Shown: piece by piece, positions 22,868 to 30,206 of the stretch
Layout: every line of letters starts with the position of its first letter
Position numbering within the stretch: the stretch's first letter is position 1
NCBI GenBank assembly: GCA_028344155.1
Contig: JAOMAI010000009.1
Span: forward strand, 1-33,289
Direction of reading: 5' to 3'
DNA: 33,289 nucleotides
From: Candidatus Nitrosopelagicus sp.
GTDB taxonomy: Archaea > Thermoproteota > Nitrososphaeria > Nitrososphaerales > Nitrosopumilaceae
Position numbers and translations under genes: made by a program
The notes under the pieces: model-generated
What the model was told of the DNA's origin: nothing
Databases searched by the model: none
Seen by the model: the letters and a program-made list of their open reading frames with translations, nothing else

Positions 22868-22897
22868 ATATCAAATGCATATCAAATGATTATCACT
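22868..22897. promoter_or_regulatory. Tandem 10-mers and shared 11-mer in the P-II fusion/sbtA intergenic region
   Basis: ATATCAAATG occurs at 22868-22877 and 22879-22888, one helical turn apart, followed by TGATTATCACT (22887-22897), the reverse complement of a motif in the amt/glnK region. The two genes are divergent across 152 bases, and this cluster sits near the middle, where an operator for both promoters would lie. Confidence 0.4.
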
Positions 22898-22959
22898 ATA
22901 GGCATCAAAAATGACCTCTGGATTTTTATTTCAGCAGAAAATTTTTTCAAATATAGCTA

Positions 22960-24042
22960 ATGGATATTTTAGAATTAATCCAATCGAATCTGCTAACTCC
23001 AATCATCCTATTCTTCTTGTTTGGGATTATTGCAGCACGAATAAAATCTGATTTAAAAATTCCTGAAGCAATTTCAGAGTTTTTGCCAATATACCTCCTA
23101 GCTGCTATCGGCCTTCATGGAGGAATAGAGATGAGAAAGACGGGTTTTGAGGAGATGTTAGTACCAATGCTAGTTGCAATAGGTCTGTCATTATTATTCA
23201 CATTGAACCATTATCAAATTCTAAGAAGATTAGGTAAGTTCAACATCTTTGATTCATACGCATTAGCATCCACATACGGGGCAGTTGGAGCAGTAACATT
23301 CTCAGTAGGATTGTCATTTCTCAAAAATCAAGGAGTTACATCAGAAGGGTATTTGGCAGCAATTCTTGCAGTATTAGAACCGGTAGCATTCATCTTGGCA
23401 ATATTTTTGACAAACATGGCAGTATCAAAACAGATTCGTACAAAAAAACAGTCATTTTCAGGTGACAAAGTATCTGATATCGACATGGGAATGAAAGAAA
23501 CTAAAACAAAACTTTCCCAGGTCTTAAAAGAATCAATTACAGGAAAAGCAATAGTAATTTTACTTGGAAGTATTGTAATTGGATACATAATTGGAGAAGA
23601 AGGTTTTGAACCAATCAGTATTGTTTTTGATGATCTGTTTACAGGAGCAATAGTAATTTTTATGATTGAGATGGGAATAATTGCAGGACAAAGATTAGAG
23701 GATATCAAAAAGGTTGGAGTTTTTCTTACCTCATTTGCAATAATAATGCCAACAATTAATGGAATAATCGGCGTACTAGTTTCAACAGCATTGGGATTAA
23801 GTTTAGGCGGGGCAGTTATGTTTGGATTACTTTTGGCTAGTGCATCATTTATTGCAGCACCAGCTGTTTTACGTCATGCCATACCTCAAGCTAATCCAAG
23901 TCTATACATTACATCAGCTTTAGGAATTACATTCCCATACAATATTATCGTGTTACTGCCAATCATGTTCACCGTTTCAACGTGGGTACATGGTGAAGAA
24001 GCAATAGACTTATTCAATTACGTTACAAGGGTGTTCATATGA
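22960..24042 (+). CDS. sbtA: SbtA-type sodium-dependent bicarbonate transporter
   Basis: The 360-residue protein has about ten hydrophobic segments in two inverted halves and SbtA family features: EFLPIYLLAAIGLHGGIEM, ALASTYGAVGAVTFSVGLSF, LAVLEPVAFI and, in the second half, LASASFIAAPAVLRHAIPQA. SbtA brings in bicarbonate with sodium at high affinity in cyanobacteria. Here it would supply the hydroxypropionate/hydroxybutyrate cycle, which fixes bicarbonate (pathway known for the group; role inferred). Its stop overlaps the start of sbtB (ATGA), as in the cyanobacterial pair. Confidence 0.87.
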   Translation: MDILELIQSNLLTPIILFFLFGIIAARIKSDLKIPEAISEFLPIYLLAAIGLHGGIEMRKTGFEEMLVPMLVAIGLSLLFTLNHYQILRRLGKFNIFDSYALASTYGAVGAVTFSVGLSFLKNQGVTSEGYLAAILAVLEPVAFILAIFLTNMAVSKQIRTKKQSFSGDKVSDIDMGMKETKTKLSQVLKESITGKAIVILLGSIVIGYIIGEEGFEPISIVFDDLFTGAIVIFMIEMGIIAGQRLEDIKKVGVFLTSFAIIMPTINGIIGVLVSTALGLSLGGAVMFGLLLASASFIAAPAVLRHAIPQANPSLYITSALGITFPYNIIVLLPIMFTVSTWVHGEEAIDLFNYVTRVFI

Positions 24043-24341
24043 AACTCTATGATGTGAAATTACTTACAATCACCTGTGAGATATTGGCACAGAAAAATGT
24101 CATCGATATTTTGAAGAATCATGAAATTACAGGATACACATCTTATGAAGTGGATGGTAATGGAGAAAAGGGATTAAGAGGTCAAGGAATACAAGCCGAA
24201 AAAAATGTTAAAGTGGAGGTAATTATGCGTGAAGAGAAATTATCAGCAGTAATTGAGGATATATCTAGAACATTATTTCCAGATTTTACCATAATTTTGT
24301 ACGTTAGTGATGTTGGCGTAGTTAGAACAGAAAAGTTCTAG
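24039..24341 (+). CDS. sbtB: SbtB-like P-II protein
   Basis: The 100-residue protein has a P-II-like order: KLYDVKLLTITCEILAQKNV, ILKNHEITGYTSYEV, a short T-loop region with GLRGQGIQAEKNVKVEV, and IEDISRTLFPDFTIILYV. Coupled to sbtA by a four-base overlap, it matches SbtB, which binds adenine nucleotides and closes SbtA. The C-terminal CGPxGC loop seen in cyanobacterial SbtB is absent. Its stop overlaps the stop of the convergent arsR gene by four bases (CTAG). Confidence 0.83.
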   Translation: MKLYDVKLLTITCEILAQKNVIDILKNHEITGYTSYEVDGNGEKGLRGQGIQAEKNVKVEVIMREEKLSAVIEDISRTLFPDFTIILYVSDVGVVRTEKF

Positions 24342-24637
24342 CAAGAGTTTTCATCAGTACATAAAGTTGGGATTTTATTGCTTGTTTTAGTCACAGCAGA
24401 TATCAAAGTAGATAGTTGAGGATTAGAAATTGAATACATTGCCTTTTTTCCCTCGTTTCTTGATTTTACAATTCCACATTGCTTTAGAGTTTTGAGATGA
24501 TGCGAAACAAGCGGTTGATCTTTTTCTAATTTATCAACAAAATCATTTACACATAATTCATCGTCTATTTGTAATAATTCTAAAATTTCAAATCTGGTTT
24601 CATCACAAATACACTTCAAAAGAGCAGGTCCATTCAT
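24338..24637 (-). CDS. arsR: ArsR-family metalloid-responsive repressor
   Basis: The 99-residue protein has an ArsR winged helix: ALLKCICDETRFEILELLQ, DELCVNDFVDKLEKDQP, and the recognition helix PLVSHHLKTLKQCGIV. C29 lies in the ELCV segment used by ArsR for As(III), with C9, C11, C54, C93 and C99 as further possible ligands. It should repress transcription until arsenite or another thiophilic metalloid binds. It is divergent from arsC across 41 bases that hold a long inverted repeat. Confidence 0.87.
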   Translation of the reverse strand: MNGPALLKCICDETRFEILELLQIDDELCVNDFVDKLEKDQPLVSHHLKTLKQCGIVKSRNEGKKAMYSISNPQLSTLISAVTKTSNKIPTLCTDENSC

Positions 24638-24644
24638 ATCAATT

Positions 24645-24678
24645 AATATTTATATCAACATATATTTATATAAATATT
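24645..24678. promoter_or_regulatory. ars operator/promoter: AATATTTATAT ... ATATAAATATT inverted repeat
   Basis: An 11-base arm (24645-24655) and its exact reverse complement (24668-24678) flank a 12-base spacer in the arsR/arsC intergenic region. The TATA-like TTTATATC lies about 25 nt before the arsC ATG (24679), and on the other strand a TATA-like stretch lies about 25 nt before the arsR ATG. ArsR binding here would block both leaderless promoters. Confidence 0.7.
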
Positions 24679-25086
24679 ATGACTAAAGACGTTCTGTTTG
24701 TATGTGTAGAAAATGCAGGTCGCAGTCAGATGGCAGAAGCATTTTTCAAAAAATTCTCAGAAGATAAATTTAATGTAATTAGTGCAGGAACAGTTCCTTC
24801 AACAAAGCTAAATCCAGTCGTTATACAAGTAATGAAAGAAATTGGAATTGACATGACAAATCAATCTCCAAAAACACTATCTCAATCAATGATTTCTAAT
24901 TCATTTAAGACAGTTAACATGGGATGCATGGATAAAGAATCATGTCCGGCACTTTTTGTAAAAGATGTAATTGATTGGAATATACCAGATCCTAAAGAAA
25001 AAACAATAGAACAGGTCAGAGAGATTCGTGATCAGATAAAATCTGAAGTTTTGAATTTGATTGCATCAATAGATGATGAAAAATAA
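24679..25086 (+). CDS. arsC: Arsenate reductase ArsC (thioredoxin-coupled, LMW phosphatase fold)
   Basis: The 135-residue protein has the P-loop C-x5-R (C9 to R15, VCVENAGRS), the redox cysteines C83 and C89 in NMGCMDKESCPA, and the catalytic-loop Asp in DWNIPDPK. This is the ArsC of low-molecular-weight phosphatase type, reducing arsenate to arsenite with thioredoxin. The ATG abuts the operator, giving a leaderless message. Its stop overlaps the start of the aquaporin gene (TAATGA), so the two are one operon. Confidence 0.93.
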   Translation: MTKDVLFVCVENAGRSQMAEAFFKKFSEDKFNVISAGTVPSTKLNPVVIQVMKEIGIDMTNQSPKTLSQSMISNSFKTVNMGCMDKESCPALFVKDVIDWNIPDPKEKTIEQVREIRDQIKSEVLNLIASIDDEK

Positions 25087-25772
25087 TGACATATTCAAAT
25101 TTACAAATTTTTACAGTTGAATTAGTTGGAACCTTCATTCTTGTAGTTTTTGCAACAGGCTCAATTGTTTTGGACGCAGAGATGTTTAACGGAGAACTGG
25201 GAATTCCATTTGCAGCAGTTGCACCATTTGTAGCACTACTAATTGGAGTTTATTCATTTGGAAAGATATCACTTGCACATTTCAATCCCGCTGTAACAAT
25301 TGGATATTACATTACAGGACATATTTCAAAAATTCAGGTAGTGTATTATTTTGCAGCAGAGATAATTGGTGCTATACTAGGTTCATTATTTGTTTTAACG
25401 ATAATTGGGGATAAAGCGGATTTAGGTGCAAATGCGCCAAACTTTGATTTTTCCATGCTTTTGATATTTCCGGTGGAAGTTTTGGCATCTGCAATGCTCA
25501 TGGGAGTCATATTTTATGTCGTGTATACAAAAGGTTTGAGAGGATTTAGCGGCGTAGCGATAGGAGGCATTGTGGGATTAGATATTTTGTTTTTGGCGTT
25601 TATTTCAGGTGCTTCAATGAATCCAGCCCGTGCGCTTGCACCAGCGTTATTATCAGGAGTAATGGAAAATTTGTGGCTATATTGGACAGCCCCATTTGTA
25701 GGAACCATAATTGCAGCGTTTGCATTTCGTGGAAAATTCAAGGCTCAAAGAGAAAGGGAAGCAAAGTCCTGA
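25086..25772 (+). CDS. Aquaporin/glycerol-facilitator family channel in ars operon
   Basis: The 228-residue protein has six hydrophobic segments and both pore motifs: NPA in HFNPAVT (67-69) and NPA in SMNPARAL (179-181), with R182 of the selectivity filter. In an operon with arsC and without an obvious arsB/acr3, it probably releases arsenite down its gradient, as known for AqpS of Sinorhizobium meliloti (precedent known; role here inferred). Some MIP proteins instead move water or glycerol. Confidence 0.9.
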   Translation: MTYSNLQIFTVELVGTFILVVFATGSIVLDAEMFNGELGIPFAAVAPFVALLIGVYSFGKISLAHFNPAVTIGYYITGHISKIQVVYYFAAEIIGAILGSLFVLTIIGDKADLGANAPNFDFSMLLIFPVEVLASAMLMGVIFYVVYTKGLRGFSGVAIGGIVGLDILFLAFISGASMNPARALAPALLSGVMENLWLYWTAPFVGTIIAAFAFRGKFKAQREREAKS

Positions 25773-25776
25773 AAAA

Positions 25777-25956
25777 TTACTTTTCTTCAATAGTACATTT
25801 TTCAAGTTTTACTGAAAGAGATAATTGATAATCATGCTCATGAACCATTTTCATAAATGCGTCTACTCTGCCTAACCAATAGATAGTATCTTGTCGGTTA
25901 TCTGCCCATATCATCTCGTTTATACACTCTTGTAAATTATCTTCTAAACTTTTCAT
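25777..25956 (-). CDS. Small acidic/helical protein of unknown function
   Basis: The ATG at 25956 gives 59 residues (MKSLEDNLQECINEMIWADN onward) and leaves four bases to the stop of the upstream flavoprotein gene. A start at 25986 would add ten residues and overlap that gene. Cysteines at residue 11 and near the C-terminus (KLEKCTIEEK) are present. No family is recognised. It is likely co-transcribed with the flavoprotein and converges on the aquaporin gene, five bases away. Confidence 0.55.
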   Translation of the reverse strand: MKSLEDNLQECINEMIWADNRQDTIYWLGRVDAFMKMVHEHDYQLSLSVKLEKCTIEEK

Positions 25957-25960
25957 CGTT

Positions 25961-27052
25961 TCAGCATGCACACTCGTCTTTGGCATTTTCCAGATTGTCA
26001 AGATACATTCCTTCTTTTTTGTACTGTTCAATTACAGAGACATCTTTGCTTAATTTTATTCCAATATTATTTGCAACGACTGCGAATCTCTGTTGGAATT
26101 TGTAAATGAAACAAAAGATCATATTATGAGATTGTAGCATTGGACCTGTTACATAAAGTCCTGGTGTTTTTGTAGATTCATCATATGAATTTAATTGTGA
26201 TTTTCCATCTTCCCAGTCAAACAATCCTTTAATTAGTGAAAGACTTCCTTTAAAACCGGTAGCAAGGATTGGTTTTGTTTTTGAGCGAAGTTTCTTTTTG
26301 TCTGTAAAAATTATATACTCATTTTGATCTTTTTCTACCCTAATCACTTTTCCAGTATGAAACTCTATTAGGTTGTCAGTGTTGACTTTTCTCAATCTGT
26401 CTTTTGTGTATGGGGAAATTGTTCTACTAGGATCTATATCTTCAGTGCTTAACAAATTATCTTTATCAATTATTAGGACACGTTTTTTTCGTGCTGCTAA
26501 GTTAATTGCAGTATCCATACCGCTTTCATAACCACCAATAACAAAAAATTCTTCACCTTGAACATCCTCCCAATTAGAAATCAAACTATTATGTGTACAA
26601 TGTTTTGAACCTGGAAATGAGTGAATTTTTGGATATTGAAATTCGCCTGCAGCCCAGACTACATATTTAGATTTTATTTCTCCTTTGTTAGTTTTTATTG
26701 TAAATACATCATCTTTTTTGGATACTGAATCTACATTGGTGTTACCCTGAATTGGCAGCTTAAAATGCTCTGAAAGTTTTTTCAGATATGCTGCATATTC
26801 TTGCCCACTTGGATGTTCTGTCTGCAATGTCAATGCAGGTGAAGTATCATAAGTTATTGCGTTGAGGTCTATCATTTTGAATGTGTTGCTAAAAAACGAA
26901 GGAGTTAGTAATTTCATCTGTTTTGGCCATTTAAGAAAAGAACTACCCACATTATTACGGTCTAAAATTGTAAAATTGACTCCCATCTTTTGGAGTATTA
27001 TTGATACGCCAATTCCTGAGGGTCCCGCTCCTACGACAACTACTTCAAGCAT
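25961..27052 (-). CDS. NAD(P)/FAD-dependent oxidoreductase near the ars genes
   Basis: The 363-residue flavoprotein has GAGPSG (8-13) for FAD, a second dinucleotide motif (FVIGGYESGMDTA), and ATGFKGS near the C-terminus, typical of flavin monooxygenases and the ArsO/YpdA/CzcO-like group. It ends with CAC, two cysteines that could bind thiophilic metals. Some ars operons encode ArsO flavoproteins of unsettled function; this may be one, but alternatives such as bacillithiol-disulfide reductase-like enzymes cannot be excluded. It is convergent with the arsC-aquaporin pair and leads the small downstream gene. Confidence 0.75.
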   Translation of the reverse strand: MLEVVVVGAGPSGIGVSIILQKMGVNFTILDRNNVGSSFLKWPKQMKLLTPSFFSNTFKMIDLNAITYDTSPALTLQTEHPSGQEYAAYLKKLSEHFKLPIQGNTNVDSVSKKDDVFTIKTNKGEIKSKYVVWAAGEFQYPKIHSFPGSKHCTHNSLISNWEDVQGEEFFVIGGYESGMDTAINLAARKKRVLIIDKDNLLSTEDIDPSRTISPYTKDRLRKVNTDNLIEFHTGKVIRVEKDQNEYIIFTDKKKLRSKTKPILATGFKGSLSLIKGLFDWEDGKSQLNSYDESTKTPGLYVTGPMLQSHNMIFCFIYKFQQRFAVVANNIGIKLSKDVSVIEQYKKEGMYLDNLENAKDECAC

Positions 27053-27106
27053 ACACTATTTGACGCCTATGAATATTAAAGTTTTTAGGTATTTATCATA
27101 ATAATT

Positions 27107-27131
27107 ATTAAGAATAAGCAATAATCTTAAT
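27107..27131. promoter_or_regulatory. Inverted repeat ATTAAGA-N11-TCTTAAT before the zinc-ribbon/feoB pair
   Basis: ATTAAGA (27107-27113) and TCTTAAT (27125-27131) are exact reverse complements with an 11-base spacer, directly before and touching the TATA-like TAATATATAA of the zinc-ribbon/feoB operon. A metal-responsive repressor (DtxR-like) would suit an iron transporter, but the sequence is not close to a known box. Confidence 0.4.
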
Positions 27132-27169
27132 ATATAAAAATTCCTGAGAAATCTAGTGGTTACGGAGAT

Positions 27170-27973
27170 ATGGGAACTCGGGCATTTAGCGTTACAGGGA
27201 AATTTGTTGAAAAACTAAAAGCGAATAAACAAAATTCTGTAAAAGAAGAAGATAACCAGAGTTATTCAGAATATATTCCAAAATATGTTCAAAAGGACTG
27301 GCAGAGATTTTTTACAAAACAAATCTATGCCTTTGGCAAAGACATACTATACGAGAAAAATCTTTTAGCAGAATATGGATTTACCAAACAGAGCGCCCCA
27401 ATTCCTAAACAGGGAACTAGTCAATACTCATTAACTGAACAAGATGATCAAATAATTCTTTTTGGTTTTGGAATGATATTTGCTACAAAAAATGATGCGG
27501 TATTTTTGTGGCGTCATGAATTTATACCAAAATTACTTGATGTTAATTCAATCCCATCTCATATTTGGGAACCTAATCAGATTTCACATTGCACAATACC
27601 AAAAACTTCTGATGAAAAACTTCTGATGTTAAAACTACTTGTTAAATCCATAAAGTGGTTAGAAAGATACGAAAAATGGGTATTAACAACATGTGGACAA
27701 ACATATCGCGATAAATCATTAGATGGTCAATATTTGTCTCCTCCTGTTCGCTTAGATAAAAAATGGTCTGAATTATCTGAAAAATTTCCAAAAATTCTTC
27801 AAACTTTTGAACCACCAGAACAAGATTATGGTGCAGGAGCATTAGAGCCATTACAAACTAATCTTACACAACAATCTCAAAAAACAAAGAAAGTTTGTGG
27901 TGCGTGTGGGGATTCATGGCCAGAAGAAGTTAGTTTTTGTCCATCATGCGGATGGGATGGCTTACCATGCTAA
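27170..27973 (+). CDS. Zinc-ribbon protein preceding feoB
   Basis: The 267-residue protein has no membrane segment. The body (about 40-210) is alpha/beta and unrecognised, with FGFGMIFATKNDAVFLWRHE and a Trp-rich start to the C-terminal half. A Gln/Thr-rich linker leads to a four-Cys zinc ribbon: VCGACGDSWPEEVSFCPSCG (C-x2-C ... C-x2-C). GGAG lies just before the ATG. It overlaps the feoB start by seven bases, so the two are coupled; it may replace the missing FeoA as a regulatory partner (inference). Confidence 0.7.
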   Translation: MGTRAFSVTGKFVEKLKANKQNSVKEEDNQSYSEYIPKYVQKDWQRFFTKQIYAFGKDILYEKNLLAEYGFTKQSAPIPKQGTSQYSLTEQDDQIILFGFGMIFATKNDAVFLWRHEFIPKLLDVNSIPSHIWEPNQISHCTIPKTSDEKLLMLKLLVKSIKWLERYEKWVLTTCGQTYRDKSLDGQYLSPPVRLDKKWSELSEKFPKILQTFEPPEQDYGAGALEPLQTNLTQQSQKTKKVCGACGDSWPEEVSFCPSCGWDGLPC

Positions 27974-29601
27974 AAAGTTCTTCAACTCCAAAAATTATTG
28001 TAATCGGTAAAGAAGGAGTTGGTAAATCACAATTAATATCATCTCTTACCGGAAAGGATGCAGAGAGTAGTAATTTTAAAGGTTCCACCGTTTCAAAGGA
28101 ATCTTACAATAACGATAAATTTTCCTTTGTCGACACCCCTGGAATTGTTTTTGATTCAGACAGTGAAACAACAAAGATTGCAATTTCATCGATACATGGA
28201 AACGATTCCATATTACTTGTTGTTAGTGCCACAAACATAGATGATGATATTGAATATTTTCTCCCATTGATCAAAAACAAGAAAGGAATGATAATAGTAA
28301 CAAATTGGGATAGATTTAATTCAAAAAATGCAGGTATACTTGAAAATCTAGAACAGGATCTTAAGATTCCCATTACAGCCTTAGATGCACGAAGAATTAC
28401 CGATTCTCAAAAAAGTAGTATTTTTGAGACATTAGAGAATCCACGTGTATTTTCGAACAAAACAGTTCATACAGGCATATCGATTAGGCCAAAATCAACA
28501 ATACTTGAGAAAAAACACGCAGGGATTTTGATTGGACTGGCATTATTGCTTTCTCCGTCCATATTATCAGTCATTGGAGCCAATTATTTTGGAGAGCTTA
28601 TTCATCCAATAATATCAAATCTTTTGAAAGAACCAATAGAAAGTCTTAGCACTTTACCATCGCCATTAATGGACATTTTTGTTGGAGACTATGGATTTGT
28701 ATCCATGGGTCCATTTCTTTTTGTTTGGGCGACCCCTGTAGTTGTAATATACGCATTAGTATTAGGGATTTACAAATCAACGGGATTGTTGGATAGAACA
28801 TCTTTAGCAATTCATCCACTAGTAAAGAAAATTGGAGTGAGCGGGAGAGATGTAACTCGAATAGTAATGGGGTTTGGATGTAATGTTCCTGCCGTTATTA
28901 GTAGTAGATCCTGTTCAAGTTGCACAAGAGGAACAACCGTTTCTGCAATAAGTTTTGGTTCTGCATGTTCATACCAATTTAGTGCATCTATTGCTGTTTT
29001 TTCAGCATCTGGTATGCCTTGGTTGGTAATTCCATTTTTACTTTTTTTGACAGCAACAACTATTCTTTACACCAGACTGGTCAGCAGAAAGAAAAATCGC
29101 GTCAAGTTAAACATGCCAGTAATTGAGGGACAAGTATTCTTTGAAAAACCTACAGTCAGTGCAATTTGGAGAGAATCAAAGTCAAACATTAGTCAATTCT
29201 TTAAGATGGCACTCCCAATATTTTTGGCAATCACATTTGTTGCGTCCATCATAAGTTGGACAGGCATTATAGATTATTTTGCAGTCGAGATTGGTTTCCT
29301 AATGAAATTCTTTAATCTACCGGAAGATGCATCGCTTGCAATAATATTTGGCTCTATTCGAAAAGACGGATTATTACTTCTTGCTGAACCTAATTTAGTA
29401 AGTTCACTTTCAGCATTACAAATTTTGACAGGAGTTTATCTAGCAGGAACATTACTTCCATGCATTGTGACATTCTTAACCGTTATTCGTGAAATGTCAT
29501 GGATGTTTGCAATTAAAATGGTAGGAAAACAAATTGTTGCAGTTGTTGGATTTACATTACTGCTTGCACATTCAGATAAAGTTTTGAATATCATTCTTTA
29601 G
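27967..29601 (+). CDS. feoB: FeoB-like ferrous iron transporter
   Basis: From the ATG at 27967 (545 residues; an in-frame TTG at 27937 would add ten) the protein has an N-terminal GTPase domain with GKEGVGKS (14-21), DTPG and TNWD, then a membrane part with the Feo pore motif GFGCNVPAV and paired gate regions ending in REMSW. It should bring in Fe2+, with GTP-dependent gating. It is shorter than bacterial FeoB (about 750-800 residues) and no FeoA is nearby. It overlaps the upstream zinc-ribbon gene. Confidence 0.85.
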   Translation: MLKSSSTPKIIVIGKEGVGKSQLISSLTGKDAESSNFKGSTVSKESYNNDKFSFVDTPGIVFDSDSETTKIAISSIHGNDSILLVVSATNIDDDIEYFLPLIKNKKGMIIVTNWDRFNSKNAGILENLEQDLKIPITALDARRITDSQKSSIFETLENPRVFSNKTVHTGISIRPKSTILEKKHAGILIGLALLLSPSILSVIGANYFGELIHPIISNLLKEPIESLSTLPSPLMDIFVGDYGFVSMGPFLFVWATPVVVIYALVLGIYKSTGLLDRTSLAIHPLVKKIGVSGRDVTRIVMGFGCNVPAVISSRSCSSCTRGTTVSAISFGSACSYQFSASIAVFSASGMPWLVIPFLLFLTATTILYTRLVSRKKNRVKLNMPVIEGQVFFEKPTVSAIWRESKSNISQFFKMALPIFLAITFVASIISWTGIIDYFAVEIGFLMKFFNLPEDASLAIIFGSIRKDGLLLLAEPNLVSSLSALQILTGVYLAGTLLPCIVTFLTVIREMSWMFAIKMVGKQIVAVVGFTLLLAHSDKVLNIIL

Positions 29602-29679
29602 ATTTGATTAAAAGTAATAGTTCATTCTGAATTGAAAATATTCATTGAATGAGATAAAAAAAATAAGAATTTTGGGTTA

Positions 29680-29922
29680 TCAGCATGAAATGTTTTTGAG
29701 TTGTGTGTCAGACATGGTAGCATACTCGTCAATCTTTAGTCTGATATCATCAGAAGTGGTATCATCCATTCCAGAAAGACCGGCTTTAAATGAAATCTTA
29801 TTTCCAGATATGCTTATGTCAGATAGTTCCATATCTGCATAGACATTGGCAATTTCATTTACCCATGCTTCGGCGTTGTCAACATTTTCAGTTTCAAGAT
29901 TTACTTGAATCATTGTCGTCAT
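29680..29922 (-). CDS. Small acidic protein with an inverted repeat at its start
   Basis: The 80-residue acidic protein (MTTMIQVNLETENVDNAEAW onward) has an alternating strand pattern (LSDISISGNKISFKAGL) and a single Cys at the end. It has no membrane segment and no recognised family. A perfect 9+4+9 inverted repeat (29921-29942) covers its start codon, and a TATA-like AATAATATT lies about 25 nt upstream, so the repeat sits over the transcription start. This points to tight control. Confidence 0.65.
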   Translation of the reverse strand: MTTMIQVNLETENVDNAEAWVNEIANVYADMELSDISISGNKISFKAGLSGMDDTTSDDIRLKIDEYATMSDTQLKNISC

Positions 29923-29942
29923 ATTCTATAACCATAGAATAT
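29921..29942. promoter_or_regulatory. Perfect inverted repeat ATATTCTAT-AACC-ATAGAATAT over a start codon
   Basis: The arms 29921-29929 and 29934-29942 are exact reverse complements with a four-base spacer. The left arm includes the last two bases of the complementary start codon (29920-29922) of the 80-residue gene, so a bound repressor would cover transcription start and the space to the TATA box. A stem-loop in RNA is also possible. Confidence 0.55.
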
Positions 29943-30014
29943 TATTAATAAATGTGTAAAAAGTTAATAACTTTTTTTTAAAATTTTTATGTTTCTTAAT
30001 AACATTGAGCGAAT

Positions 30015-30191
30015 ATGACAAAAAGTATCAGCTGCCACGATGCAGGAAAAGATTGTGAATGGTCTGCAAGCGCACCAACAGAAAATGAATTGATGGTAAA
30101 AATCGAAGAACATGTTAAAGCAGAACACAAAGAAATTGAACTTACTCCCGAAAATGTGGCAAATATCAAGACGCTCATTAAAGAAATCTAA
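30015..30191 (+). CDS. DUF1059 family small protein
   Basis: The 58-residue protein has the DUF1059 pattern: SISCHDAGKDCEW at the start (C7, C14), ENELMVKIEEHVKAEH in the middle, and the terminal TPENVANIKTLIKEI. The family is small and of unknown function, common in archaea and bacteria, with paired Cys and His suggesting metal binding. A TATA-like TTTTATG lies about 26 nt before the ATG. It is too short for many gene callers. Confidence 0.85.
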   Translation: MTKSISCHDAGKDCEWSASAPTENELMVKIEEHVKAEHKEIELTPENVANIKTLIKEI

Positions 30192-30206
30192 TCAAAATTT
30201 TTGAAA

